64,000 nucleotides of DNA from Allobrachymonas denitrificans DSM 15123. Lineage in GTDB: Bacteria > Pseudomonadota > Gammaproteobacteria > Burkholderiales > Burkholderiaceae_C. Position 1 is the stretch's first letter, and each line of letters begins with the position of its first letter. Both the position numbers and the translations under genes were made by a program. Positions 40,610 to 49,098 of the stretch are shown here, piece after piece. Where the stretch lies: contig NZ_FOCW01000004.1 of NCBI RefSeq assembly GCF_900110225.1, positions 1 to 64,000 of the forward strand. The letters run 5' to 3'. The notes beneath the pieces were generated by a model, which saw only the letters and a program-made list of their open reading frames with translations, ran no database searches and had not been told where the DNA came from.

Positions 40610-41251
40610 ATGGAGCTTTCCCTCGATCCCCGTCTTGTCTTTACCACCCTGGAAGTGATCGCTATCTTTGCGTTCGCCCTCTCCGGCCTGTTCGTTGCCA
40701 AGCAGCACCGGCTGGACGCGGTGGGTAGCTTCATTGCCATCTTTCTGGCGGCATTCGGCGGTGGAACGCTGCGCGATATCCTGCTGGACCAGCGCCCGTT
40801 CTACTGGGTGAAGAACAGCAGCCTGCTCTGGGGCGTTCTTGCCATGGCCTTGCTGGGCAGTCTGACGCTGCGGCTGTCATCGCGGCTGTTTTCCAATCGG
40901 GTGATCCTGGTGGCGGATGCGATCGGTCTGGGCATCTTCAGCGCCACCGGCACCCAGATGGCGCTGCAGCTGGACTGGCCAGCCCTGCCGGCGGTGATGA
41001 TTGGCGTGATTGCCGCCACTTTCGGAGGCTTGCTGCGCGACATCGCCTGCAATGAAAAGCCCATGCTGATGAGCGATCCCACACCCTACGCCAGCGTGGC
41101 CTTTGTTGGCAACTGGGGGCTGCTGCTCCTGCTGCAGCTGCAATGGCTGGATGTGTTCTGGAGCACCGTGGTGGCTTCGGTGGCGATTGCCGGTGCGCGC
41201 CTGCTGCTGGCATTTCTGGGCGTGAAGCTGCCACAGCTGGATGGGCATTAG
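40610..41251 (+). CDS. TRIC-type monovalent cation channel (YadS/UPF0126 family)
   Basis: A 213-residue membrane protein with seven hydrophobic segments formed by two homologous halves: FGGGTLRDILLDQRPFYWV and FGGLLRDIACNEKPMLM. The GGGxxRD/GGxxRD motifs define the prokaryotic TRIC family, homotrimeric K+ channels. It is the first gene to the right of the predicted origin. The start is set by the ATG at 40610; the frame is open further upstream, but that part lies in the origin. Confidence 0.88.
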   Translation: MELSLDPRLVFTTLEVIAIFAFALSGLFVAKQHRLDAVGSFIAIFLAAFGGGTLRDILLDQRPFYWVKNSSLLWGVLAMALLGSLTLRLSSRLFSNRVILVADAIGLGIFSATGTQMALQLDWPALPAVMIGVIAATFGGLLRDIACNEKPMLMSDPTPYASVAFVGNWGLLLLLQLQWLDVFWSTVVASVAIAGARLLLAFLGVKLPQLDGH

Positions 41252-41326
41252 CGCGATACGGTAACCTCCAGAGAGGGAAGTCAGTGTGATCTCCAGTTGT
41301 CGGGAGATATCCCCGGCAACACACCC

Positions 41327-42577
41327 TCAGCGGCCCGTCAGCGCCTTTTGCCGGCTGGCCAGCAGGGCTCCCAGCCACAGGGCCAGTGCGGAGGCCAGAA
41401 AGCCGCGTTGCAGGCCGCCCGGGCCATCGGAAATCCAGCCGACGATGGCAGGGCCGAGTACCTGCCCAAACGCGAACACGATGGTGAAGGCGCTGATGCC
41501 GCTCACCCAGGCATCGGGTGCGAGGTTGTGCCGCACCAGGGCGGTGGTGGAGGCCACGACGGACAGGAAGGTGGCGCCGAACAGCACACCGGACACCATG
41601 GCCAGCAGCGGATGGGTGGACAGCACCGGCAGCAGCGTGGCCAGGCCCAGCAGCGCACTCAGGATGGCAAGAGCCTGACCGCCGTGGTAGCGGTCCAGCA
41701 GGCGCGCCCAGATGCGGCCGGAAGCCACCACAGCCAGACCCAGCAGCGTATAGAACACCGTGATTTCCAGCGAGGAAGCGCCACTGCTGCGCAGCAGCGC
41801 GATGATGAAGGTCATGTAACCGATATAGCCCAGGCCGAACTGGAAATAGGCCGCCAGCGCAAAGCCGAACTGGCCCCAGCGGAAGCGGTCCGGCTGGGTT
41901 GTGTTGCTGGCAACAGCATGCGCAGGAGCCGGCTTGGGCGGCGGCGTGCGTTGCCACAGCTTGTGCAGCCAGGGCCGGGCCAGTAGCAGGCCGATCATGG
42001 CCAGCAGGCACATGCCGCCCAGCAGCCACCAGGACGATTGCCAGCTGTGCGCCTGTCCGGTGCTGAGTTCCAGTGCCAGCGGCACCCACAGGGCAGAGCC
42101 GGCAATGCCCCAGCCAGTGCCACCGTAGTACAGGCCCAGCAGCAGTCCGCCATGGGCCGGCGCATAGCTGCTCAGGCGCGCTGCCAGCAACCCGCCGCCG
42201 ACAAACAGCGTGGCGCTCAGCACACCAGCCAGCAGGCGCAGTGCCAGCAGCGTGGCAGTATCGGTGAACAGGCCGGAAACAGCCATCAGGATGCTGGCCA
42301 GCAGTGCGCTCGCCAGCACGATGCGTTCGTGCGAGACATGCTGCACCAGACGCGGCATCAGTAGCGCGCCCACCAGATAGCCGGCGGCATTGACGGTATT
42401 CATGGCGCCAGCAACGGTATAGCTCCATTGCAGGTCGGCACGCATCACCGGCAGCAGCAGGCTGTAGGCAAAGCGCGTCACACCCAGCGAGATGGCGGCG
42501 GCCAGGGACAGGGCCAGCGCCAGCAGCACCATGCCGCGCAGGGAAAACGGGCCGGATGGGGCGGGTGGCGTGGTCAT
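41327..42577 (-). CDS. MFS transporter, YbfB/YjiJ type
   Basis: A 416-residue, 12-segment major facilitator protein. SLGVTRFAYSLLLPVMRADLQ and NAAGYLVGALLMPRLV match the YbfB/YjiJ subfamily; a short charged/proline loop (QRTPPPKPAPAH) separates the two six-helix halves. The substrate is unknown. It is flanked by divergent or convergent unrelated genes, so context gives no clue. Confidence 0.85.
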   Translation of the reverse strand: MTTPPAPSGPFSLRGMVLLALALSLAAAISLGVTRFAYSLLLPVMRADLQWSYTVAGAMNTVNAAGYLVGALLMPRLVQHVSHERIVLASALLASILMAVSGLFTDTATLLALRLLAGVLSATLFVGGGLLAARLSSYAPAHGGLLLGLYYGGTGWGIAGSALWVPLALELSTGQAHSWQSSWWLLGGMCLLAMIGLLLARPWLHKLWQRTPPPKPAPAHAVASNTTQPDRFRWGQFGFALAAYFQFGLGYIGYMTFIIALLRSSGASSLEITVFYTLLGLAVVASGRIWARLLDRYHGGQALAILSALLGLATLLPVLSTHPLLAMVSGVLFGATFLSVVASTTALVRHNLAPDAWVSGISAFTIVFAFGQVLGPAIVGWISDGPGGLQRGFLASALALWLGALLASRQKALTGR

Positions 42578-42677
42578 CCGACTACGTTAGCACAGGGTTC
42601 CGGTGCTTCCGGGGCCCCTCGGGTAAGCCCTGATGCTATATTCATCGGTAGATTGAATTGCTGTTCAAGGAATGTCC

Positions 42678-43319
42678 ATGCTTGTCGACCTGCTTGCCGA
42701 TACCCCGCGTGATGTGCCCCATGTGTACCGCCTGCTCACCAGCGGCGTGGTGCCGCGCCCGATTGCCTGGGTCAGCACGCGCAGTGCCGAAGGTGTGGAC
42801 AACCTGGCGCCCTACTCCTTTTTCACCGTGGCCAGCGTGCAGCCGCCGGTGCTGGCCGTGACGCAGGTGAATCCGCCCAACCGCCCCGCCGAGCGCCCGC
42901 ACAAGGACACGCTGAGCAATCTGCAGCAGAGGGGCGAATGCGTGGTCAACGTGGCCAGCAGCGTCCAGCTGGAGCTGATGAACGCCTGCGCCGGCGACTA
43001 TCCGCCGGATGTGAGCGAATTCGATGCAGCCGGTATCGAGCGGGCTCCCAGCGTGCATGTGTCCGTGCCCGGCGTGGCGATTGCGCCGGTGCGCTACGAA
43101 TGCCGTCTGCGCCAGATCCTGCCGGTGGCCAGCAACCCCATGGGCGGCACCATGATGCTGCTGGACGTGGTGGCCATCCACGTGCACGAGTCGGTCGAGG
43201 CCAATGGCGAGATCTCCCTGGGGCAACACCAGACGCTGGGCAAGATGGGCGGTGATGGCTACAGCGTGGCGAAGGAAGATGCCGTGCTGGCCCGTCCGGT
43301 GCTGAACAAGCCGGCCTGA
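42678..43319 (+). CDS. Flavin reductase family protein (FMN-binding split barrel)
   Basis: 213 residues. VVPRPIAWVSTRSAEGVDNLAPYSFFT and the PVASNPMGGTMMLLDVVAIHVH region are typical of DIM6/NTAB flavin reductase-like proteins that bind FMN. I choose the ATG at 42678 because AAGGA is correctly spaced for it and too close to the ATG at 42672. It may supply reduced flavin or be a stand-alone FMN oxidoreductase; no partner monooxygenase is adjacent. Confidence 0.85.
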   Translation: MLVDLLADTPRDVPHVYRLLTSGVVPRPIAWVSTRSAEGVDNLAPYSFFTVASVQPPVLAVTQVNPPNRPAERPHKDTLSNLQQRGECVVNVASSVQLELMNACAGDYPPDVSEFDAAGIERAPSVHVSVPGVAIAPVRYECRLRQILPVASNPMGGTMMLLDVVAIHVHESVEANGEISLGQHQTLGKMGGDGYSVAKEDAVLARPVLNKPA

Positions 43320-43460
43320 GTGCATTCGCGCCACTGCGCTGCACCTCGCCTGTCATCTGGCCCAGACAGTGAACCCGCCGGCTTGAGCGCAATCAGGCAG
43401 GACGGCGATGTACCGCGAACGCGACAGCGCAGACAGGCTCCACCCCACTAAAATCGCAGC

Positions 43461-43907
43461 ATGCGTCTGCTGACCTTGCTGCTGTTGTGCCTGTCCCTGT
43501 TGCTGGGTGGGCCGCTGCATGCAGGGCATGGGTCAGTTGATGCTTCCGTGGCGGGTTCTTCGCAGGCCATGTCTGCAGCGCATGCGGCACACCTGCAGGC
43601 GGCCCTGTCGCAGTCGTCAGAAGCAGCCATGCAACCCTGTTCCCAACATGCGGATTTCCACGGGCATGCTGCAGACCATGCCGACGCCCCCGGGAACGTG
43701 CACAGTTCCCACAGTCCCTGCCCTTCCTCCCACGGCACAGGTACCCAGCACCATGCCAGCGGCCATGTGTGCTGCCTGCCTCCCTTGCTGGCAGAACTGC
43801 CGCTGCTGCTTCCCGCCGATCCTGCTCCGGCCACACTGCACGCCCGCGTGCGGGACCTGAGGCTGTCCGAGCGCATCGACGTGCCCTACCGCCCACCTGC
43901 GGTCTGA
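43461..43907 (+). CDS. Secreted His-rich protein, probable metal binder
   Basis: 148 residues with a signal peptide ending near LHAGHG. The mature part is rich in His (clusters HAAHLQ, HADFHGHAADH, HSSHSPC, HHASGH) and has four Cys, including the pair in HVCCLPP. It lies 115 bp upstream of a membrane protein with a His-rich tail and about 3 kb from copA/copZ/cueR, so a periplasmic copper-related role is likely. DUF2946-like proteins have a similar look, but I cannot confirm membership. Confidence 0.65.
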   Translation: MRLLTLLLLCLSLLLGGPLHAGHGSVDASVAGSSQAMSAAHAAHLQAALSQSSEAAMQPCSQHADFHGHAADHADAPGNVHSSHSPCPSSHGTGTQHHASGHVCCLPPLLAELPLLLPADPAPATLHARVRDLRLSERIDVPYRPPAV

Positions 43908-43913
43908 CTCCAG

Positions 43914-43938
43914 AAAAACCCGCCTGCTCCCAGGCGGG
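43914..43938 (-). terminator. Hairpin with T tract on the minus strand
   Basis: CCCGCCTG pairs with CAGGCGGG around four bases. The T tract is on the minus-strand side (GGGTTTTTCTGG), although the genes on both sides are on the plus strand. On the plus strand it may still attenuate transcription between the two His-rich genes. Confidence 0.5.
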
Positions 43939-44022
43939 ATGACTTCCCCTGTGTTTGTTTTTTCAGCCGTGCCGGCCTGATCCGGCCGTGCCTGCGGCTG
44001 CCTTTTTTCTGGAGTTTTTGTC

Positions 44023-44700
44023 ATGAACATGACGCATTACATGGAACTGCTGGCCACCAACCAGCCCTGGAACCTGATCCTCTTCATGGCCATTCCGGTC
44101 ATCCTGGCCGAAACCCTGGCCATCACCGAGCTCTACCTGCTGTTCACGCGCAAGCTGGACGGCCGGGTGGCGTCCCTCAATCGTTGGGTCGGCATTGCCG
44201 TTGGCCTGTACTTCATCGGCGTGATTGCCTGGCTGGTGCCACAGGCGGTGGTGCCGATCACGCAGAGCGGCAGCTGGCGCACGGCGATCGACGTGATCGC
44301 GGTCGGCAGCTATCTGCTGGGCGGACTGCCGCTGGTGGTGGTGGCGTTGCAGCAGCTGGGCCTGATCAACCGGGGTGCCGATGTATGGACCAGGCGCAAG
44401 CTGCAGGCCATCTGCATTGCGCTGTTCCTGGTGCTGGGCCATGTGGCCATGATTGCCGGCATGGCCGATCCGGGGCTGCTGGGCTGGCAGGTGCCTGCAG
44501 GTCAGGCGCATGACATGCATGGTGCGGCAGATGCAGCCGATGTGCAGGCAGCAGGAACGATGCCAGCACACGCCGGTGAAGCGGATGCTGGTGCAGCCTC
44601 AGCCTCAGCCTCAGCCTCAGCCGCACCGTCCGGCGTGCCCATGCCTGCTACGCACTCCGCAGCCGCCATGGAAGCGTCCGCCGGTCACGGCGGACACTGA
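44023..44700 (+). CDS. Membrane protein with His-rich C-terminal tail (DUF6803-like)
   Basis: 225 residues. The N-terminal about 150 residues have four hydrophobic segments (NLILFMAIPVILAETLAITEL; WVGIAVGLYFIGVIAWLVP; YLLGGLPLVVVAL; IALFLVLGHVAMIAGM). The hydrophilic tail contains scattered His/Met and an Ala-Ser run encoded by a 6-bp tandem repeat (AGCCTC, about 44595-44622). I believe the family is DUF6803, of unknown function. Location beside copper genes and the metal-binding tail suggest a role in copper homeostasis. Confidence 0.7.
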   Translation: MNMTHYMELLATNQPWNLILFMAIPVILAETLAITELYLLFTRKLDGRVASLNRWVGIAVGLYFIGVIAWLVPQAVVPITQSGSWRTAIDVIAVGSYLLGGLPLVVVALQQLGLINRGADVWTRRKLQAICIALFLVLGHVAMIAGMADPGLLGWQVPAGQAHDMHGAADAADVQAAGTMPAHAGEADAGAASASASASAAPSGVPMPATHSAAAMEASAGHGGH

Positions 44701-44721
44701 GGCTGGAGCAAGCCCTGACGC

Positions 44722-47124
44722 TCAGGGCTTCCAGCGGCGCAGCAGCAGCGCGTTGCTGACGACCGAAACGGAACTGAGCGCCATGGCGGCGCCTGCCAGC
44801 ATCGGGCTGAGCATGCCGAAGGCGGCGAGCGGAATGCCGATCACGTTGTAGGCAAAGGCCCAGAACAGGTTCTGGCGGATCTTGCGCACGGTGGCGCGCG
44901 AGATGGCGATGGCACCGGCTACCAGCCGCACATCGCCGCGCATCAGCGTCACGTCGGCGGCGTGCAGCGCCACATCGGTGCCGCCCTGCGGGTTGGCCAT
45001 GGCCATGCCGACATCGGCGGCAGCCAGTGCGGGTGCATCATTGATGCCGTCGCCCACCATGGCCACCACGCGGGGCTCGCCGCTGCTGCCCTGCTGCAGT
45101 TCGCGGATGGCATTGGCCTTGTCGGCCGGCAGCACTTCTGCCTGCACTTCGCCCTGTTCCGGCTTCAGGCCGACGCGGCGTGCCAGCGCTTCCGCAGCGG
45201 CGCGGTTGTCGCCGCTGATCAGCACGGTCTGCAGGCCCTGAGCATGCAGCTTGCCGACAGCTTCGGCTGCTTCCGGCTTGGGTGTGTCGGTGAAGGCCAG
45301 CAGCGCCTGCAGCTGCACCGGGCCGCCCGGCTGTTGCCGTGCCAGTGCGGACAGGGTGGCGCCCTGCGCCAGCCAGTGTTTCATGAAAGTTTCGCCGGTA
45401 TCCGTCCCGACCGCCTCGGGCTGCAGCTGTTCCATCCAGCGCAGGCTGCCGAGGTACCAGGTGGCGCCGTCCTCGAGCTGTCCCTGGATGCCGTGGCCGG
45501 CAATGGCCTGCACATCCTGGGCGGTGGGAATGGCGGGGGCTGCGGGCTCGTCTGGCGTCACCGTTGTCTGTTCCGCAAACGCTCGCAGCACCGCCAGTGC
45601 CAGTGGGTGCTCGCTGCCTTGCTGCAGTGCCGTTGCAGCTGCGAGCGGTGCCATCGCAGCCCCTTGCGCGGCTGCAGGCGCCACGCTGCCGGGCACCCCC
45701 CCATCGCCTTCACCTGTCATCAGCGCACTTCCCGCCTGCAAAGGCTGCAGCGCAGCCAGCACCGGCTGCCCCTGCGTCAGCGTGCCGGTCTTGTCGAATG
45801 CCACCACCTGCACCTCATGCGCGCGCTCCAGCGCCACGCTGTCCTTGATCAGGATGCCGTGCTTCGCCGCCACACCGGTGCCGGCCATGATGGCTACCGG
45901 TGTGGCCAGGCCCAGCGCACACGGGCAGGCAATCACCAGCACCGCCACGGCGCGCAGAATGGCCTGTTCGGTCGGCAGTCCGGCCAGCAGCCAGGCCACC
46001 AGCGTCAGCGCTGCCACCACCAGCACGGCCGGCACGAATACGGCCGCCACCTTGTCCACCAGCTTCTGGATCGGCGGCTTGGCCGCCTGCGCGTCTTCCA
46101 CCAGCCGGATGATGTGGGCCAGCACGCCTTCACCGGCCGTGGCGCTCACCTGCAACTGCAGCAGGCCGCCGCCGTTGAGCGTGCCACCGGTCACCTTGTC
46201 TCCGGGCCCGACTTCCACCGGCAACGGTTCACCGGTGAGCATGCTGGCATCGATCTGGCTGCGGCCTTCCACCACCTGGGCGTCGGCGGGTACACGCTCG
46301 CCTGGGCGCAACATCACGCGGTCGCCCACCAGCAGTTCGGAGACGGGAACGTCCTGCTCTCCGTCAAAGGGCGACAGCCAGTGCGCCACGTCCGGACGCA
46401 GCGCCTGCAATGCGGCAATGGCCTGCGAGGTCTGGCGCCGGGCGCGCATTTCCAGCCACTTGCCCAGCTGCACCAGCGTGATGACGACGGCGGCGCTTTC
46501 GAAATACACATGCGGTGCGCCATGCGCAGCAGCGTGGCGGGCATCGGCCGAGAGGCCATGGCGCCACCACAGCCACAGCGACAGCCCCCACGCGGCCGTG
46601 GTGCCGATGGCCACTAGCAGTTCCATGTTGCCGGTGCGCTGCTTGAGCGCATGCCAGGCGCCACGGTAGAAGCGCAGGCCCAGCGTGAACTGCACGATGG
46701 TGCCAAGGATGAACTGCAGCCACACCGGCACCAGGCTGTGCGCCTCGTCCGAGCCGATGAACGGGGCCAGGAACATGGGGGCGACCAGCGGCAGGCACAG
46801 CAGCAGACCGGCCAGCACCGGGGCAAAGTCGCGCGGTACGCCGAAGATGCGGCTGTCATCCAGCGGCTGCAGGCCGCTGTTCGCGCGTGGCGTGTAGCCG
46901 GCATTGCGGATGGCGCGCAGCAGGGTGGCGGGAGCCTGCCCGGCCGCCGTGTCTGCCAGTTCGGGGGCCAGTGTGACGCGGGCTGATTCGGTGGCCAGGT
47001 TGACGCTGGCATCCTGCACGCCGTCCACCTTGCGTAGCGCGCGTTCGACACGCGCGACGCAGGAAGCACAGGTCATGCCGTCAATGCCGATATCGACGGT
47101 AGGGAGAGAGGCGGAGGTATTCAT
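44722..47124 (-). CDS. copA: Copper-translocating P1B-type ATPase
   Basis: An 800-residue Cu+ exporter. One N-terminal HMA domain (GMTCASCVARVERAL) is followed by six-plus-two membrane helices, the CPC motif in ACPCALGLATPVAIM, the phosphorylation site DKTGTLTQGQP, a short insertion after it, and GDGINDAPALAAADVG. An alanine/glutamine-rich insert lies in the nucleotide-binding domain (about residues 465-500). It is divergent from copZ-cueR, and a MerR-type operator stands in the spacer at the right distance for its promoter. Confidence 0.95.
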   Translation of the reverse strand: MNTSASLPTVDIGIDGMTCASCVARVERALRKVDGVQDASVNLATESARVTLAPELADTAAGQAPATLLRAIRNAGYTPRANSGLQPLDDSRIFGVPRDFAPVLAGLLLCLPLVAPMFLAPFIGSDEAHSLVPVWLQFILGTIVQFTLGLRFYRGAWHALKQRTGNMELLVAIGTTAAWGLSLWLWWRHGLSADARHAAAHGAPHVYFESAAVVITLVQLGKWLEMRARRQTSQAIAALQALRPDVAHWLSPFDGEQDVPVSELLVGDRVMLRPGERVPADAQVVEGRSQIDASMLTGEPLPVEVGPGDKVTGGTLNGGGLLQLQVSATAGEGVLAHIIRLVEDAQAAKPPIQKLVDKVAAVFVPAVLVVAALTLVAWLLAGLPTEQAILRAVAVLVIACPCALGLATPVAIMAGTGVAAKHGILIKDSVALERAHEVQVVAFDKTGTLTQGQPVLAALQPLQAGSALMTGEGDGGVPGSVAPAAAQGAAMAPLAAATALQQGSEHPLALAVLRAFAEQTTVTPDEPAAPAIPTAQDVQAIAGHGIQGQLEDGATWYLGSLRWMEQLQPEAVGTDTGETFMKHWLAQGATLSALARQQPGGPVQLQALLAFTDTPKPEAAEAVGKLHAQGLQTVLISGDNRAAAEALARRVGLKPEQGEVQAEVLPADKANAIRELQQGSSGEPRVVAMVGDGINDAPALAAADVGMAMANPQGGTDVALHAADVTLMRGDVRLVAGAIAISRATVRKIRQNLFWAFAYNVIGIPLAAFGMLSPMLAGAAMALSSVSVVSNALLLRRWKP

Positions 47125-47137
47125 GTTGTTGTCAAAA

Positions 47138-47155
47138 TTGCCACATAATTGGCAA
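47138..47155. promoter_or_regulatory. Palindrome in the copA leader
   Basis: TTGCCA-CATAAT-TGGCAA lies between the CueR-type operator and the copA start. It could be a second operator or a leader hairpin. Confidence 0.4.
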
Positions 47156-47162
47156 CAGCTTA

Positions 47163-47185
47163 AACCTTGTCACGTCGACAAGGTT
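47163..47185 (-). promoter_or_regulatory. MerR/CueR-type operator of copA
   Basis: AACCTTGTC-N5-GACAAGGTT is a perfect 9+5+9 palindrome. Read on the minus strand it continues AAGGTTTAAGCT, like the E. coli copA promoter (operator running into the -10). This places it between -35 and -10 of the leftward copA promoter, the site where CueR-type activators act. Confidence 0.8.
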
Positions 47186-47289
47186 GGGGCCTTGGCGCAA
47201 GACACCACGCACGTTGCGGCCTTGCGGCAGAGTGTTTTCAACGCAGGATAGCGGCAAAAGCGCCGACATCTTCCTTCCAGGAGTACTTC

Positions 47290-47508
47290 ATGACAGCCCA
47301 AACCCTCCGTCTTACCGTCAAGGGAATGACCTGCGGCCATTGCGAAAAGGCCGTGACCCGTGCCATCCAGCAGGTGGATGGAGGTGCCGTGGTCAGTATC
47401 GACCGTGAAGCCAACCTGGTGCAGGTGCAGACTGTGGCCGATGCCGAGAGCGTTTGCGGCGCGATCCGCGAGGAAGGCTACCAGGTGGAGGACAACTGTG
47501 ATGCTTGA
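47290..47508 (+). CDS. copZ: Copper chaperone, single HMA domain (CopZ-like)
   Basis: A 72-residue cytosolic metallochaperone. The Cu(I)-binding motif GMTCGHCEKAV lies near residue 13, and the ferredoxin-like fold ends with IREEGYQVEDNCDA. It is divergent from copA and overlaps the start of the MerR-type regulator gene by 8 bases. It likely passes Cu+ to CopA and CueR. Confidence 0.93.
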   Translation: MTAQTLRLTVKGMTCGHCEKAVTRAIQQVDGGAVVSIDREANLVQVQTVADAESVCGAIREEGYQVEDNCDA

Positions 47509-48007
47509 CATGGTTCGCCCCTTGCCACCGGAGCTCACCGAGGACATCCAGTGGCCGATCAACGTGGGCATGGTCTCCAAGCTGTCCGGCCTCACGCCCA
47601 AGATGGTGCGCCACTACGAGGCGCAGGGCCTGCTGGGCGAGATCCAGCGCAGCGGTGGCGGCTACCGCCTGTACTCGCGCGATGACGTGGATACGCTGCG
47701 CTTCATCCAGCACTGCCGCTCGGTGGATTTCAGCCTGGACGATACCGAGAAGCTGCTGAAGATGTGGCGCGAGGGCGGTGACAACTGCCTGGCTGCCAAG
47801 GAACTGGCCGACAGGCACATCGAACTGCTCGAATGCCGCATCGCCGAAATCGAATTCATGAAGCAGGCCCTGCGCGAACTCACCAGCCAGTGCGGTACAG
47901 GGGAGGACTGCCCCGTCATCGACAGCATGTCGGGCAAGGCCGCGCCGCCGGCAAAATCCCCGTACCATGGCTGTTGCGGGCTGACATCAAGCTTGCGGAA
48001 TGTGTAA
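47501..48007 (+). CDS. cueR: MerR-family copper regulator (CueR-like)
   Basis: 168 residues. The N-terminal winged helix-turn-helix (VGMVSKLSGLTPKMVRHYEAQGLL...GYRLYSRDDV) is followed by a long dimerisation helix and a metal loop with Cys131 and Cys137 (QCGTGEDCPVI). This resembles the Cys pair of CueR/HmrR. The start is the ATG at 47501, eight bases inside copZ, preceded by GGAGG. Two extra Cys lie near the C-terminus (HGCCGL). It should activate copA from the operator at 47163-47185. Confidence 0.9.
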   Translation: MLDMVRPLPPELTEDIQWPINVGMVSKLSGLTPKMVRHYEAQGLLGEIQRSGGGYRLYSRDDVDTLRFIQHCRSVDFSLDDTEKLLKMWREGGDNCLAAKELADRHIELLECRIAEIEFMKQALRELTSQCGTGEDCPVIDSMSGKAAPPAKSPYHGCCGLTSSLRNV

Positions 48008-48151
48008 CCATCCCGCGCAGGATGCTAATATCAGCCTGATTGCTTACAAATGCACACGCGGCGCCGCATGACGGACCGCTGTTGTGGGCATACTGTGCAT
48101 ATTCGGCGTAGCCATGGTGGTTCGCCGCAGTGACCTTTTGCAAGGAAAACC

Positions 48152-48592
48152 ATGACCTTTACGAAGACTTTTGCCAAGCCCCTGATCGCAGCTGCCATGA
48201 TGGGCGTGCTGGGTACCAGCGGTGTTGCGATGGCCCAGAAGGCCCCTGCCAATGCTGCCGCCAACGCCCAGAACCAGATTGCACAACTCAAGAACGTGCT
48301 GAAGATCAACGCCGGCCAGGAATCTGCCTGGAACGGTTTCGTGACGGCCTACACGCAGAACTTCAACCCCAGCCGCAATCCCAGCGCTGCCCAGTTCAAC
48401 GCCATGAAGACGCCCCAGCGCATCGAGTTCCTGAAGAACCTGCGTGCCGAGGAAAACGCCTTCCTGACCAAGCGCTACGATGCGTCCCTGGCCCTGTACA
48501 ACAAGCTGGACGACGGCCAGAAGCAGATGTTCGACGAGATGACTTCCCAGCCCGTGCAGCAGGCTCCGCGCGCTGCCGGCAAGAAGAAGTAA
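48152..48592 (+). CDS. Periplasmic Spy/CpxP-like (LTXXQ) protein
   Basis: 146 residues with a signal peptide ending AMAQK. The mature helical protein has QIAQLKNVLKINAGQESAWNGFVTAY and a repeat-like second helix pair ending KLDDGQKQMFDEM, the pattern of LTXXQ/Spy-related chaperones. It has a basic KKK tail. Spy and CpxP protect periplasmic proteins under envelope or copper stress in E. coli, which fits the adjacent copper block. An intrinsic terminator follows. Confidence 0.8.
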   Translation: MTFTKTFAKPLIAAAMMGVLGTSGVAMAQKAPANAAANAQNQIAQLKNVLKINAGQESAWNGFVTAYTQNFNPSRNPSAAQFNAMKTPQRIEFLKNLRAEENAFLTKRYDASLALYNKLDDGQKQMFDEMTSQPVQQAPRAAGKKK

Positions 48593-48630
48593 ATCCAAGC
48601 CAAGCTCCCTTTGCGGGGAGCCTGCACGAC

Positions 48631-48657
48631 AGACCCGCTCCGGCGGGTCTTTCTTTT
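48631..48657 (+). terminator. Rho-independent terminator of the Spy-like gene
   Basis: AGACCCGC pairs with GCGGGTCT around TCCG, followed by TTCTTTT. Confidence 0.88.
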
Positions 48658-48807
48658 GGCACGGCGGCAGAAGATGCCCGCAAGCCCGGCAGGGGACTTG
48701 CGCGGCCCGGGCGGAATCGCAGCAAAATGCCGCTATGCTTGCACTGTGTCCCGCCGCCCTGGCGGGACTGAATCCAGAGACGCACGGCCCATTACGGAAA
48801 TCGCACC

Positions 48808-49029
48808 ATGTTTGGTTATACGGAAGCACAGATCGCCCAGTTCGGCATGACCTTTGGCATCGGCGCCTTCATGCTCTACATGGTGTTCATCATCGCCAAC
48901 CTGGCGTGGAAATCCAAGGCGGGCAAGACCGGCACCTTCTGGCTGTTCCTGGCGCTGGGTCTGGGTTTCACCGGCTTCCTGGCCAAGCTGTTGATCGAGT
49001 ACATCATCGAGAAGAACCAGATTCTCTGA
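48808..49029 (+). CDS. DUF2788 small membrane protein
   Basis: 73 residues with two hydrophobic helices (FGIGAFMLYMVFIIANLAW and WLFLALGLGFTGFLAKLLIEYII), matching DUF2788 of betaproteobacteria. Function is unknown. It stands alone between two terminators. Confidence 0.8.
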   Translation: MFGYTEAQIAQFGMTFGIGAFMLYMVFIIANLAWKSKAGKTGTFWLFLALGLGFTGFLAKLLIEYIIEKNQIL

Positions 49030-49050
49030 GGCCGCCCTGCAGCCGCCAAG

Positions 49051-49076
49051 AAAAAACGGGTCCGACAGGACCCGTT
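49051..49076 (-). terminator. Terminator of the ferritin-like gene
   Basis: AACGGGTCC pairs with GGACCCGTT around four bases. The T run is on the minus strand, 23 bp past the stop of the ferritin-like gene. It may also end the convergent DUF2788 transcript. Confidence 0.88.
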
Positions 49077-49098
49077 CTGCTTGCAAGCGCAGCGGCGC

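Noticed and set aside
43393-44030. Minus-strand gene ended by the hairpin at 43914-43938
   Set aside because: The minus-strand frames there are low-complexity shadows of the His-rich gene without ribosome binding sites.
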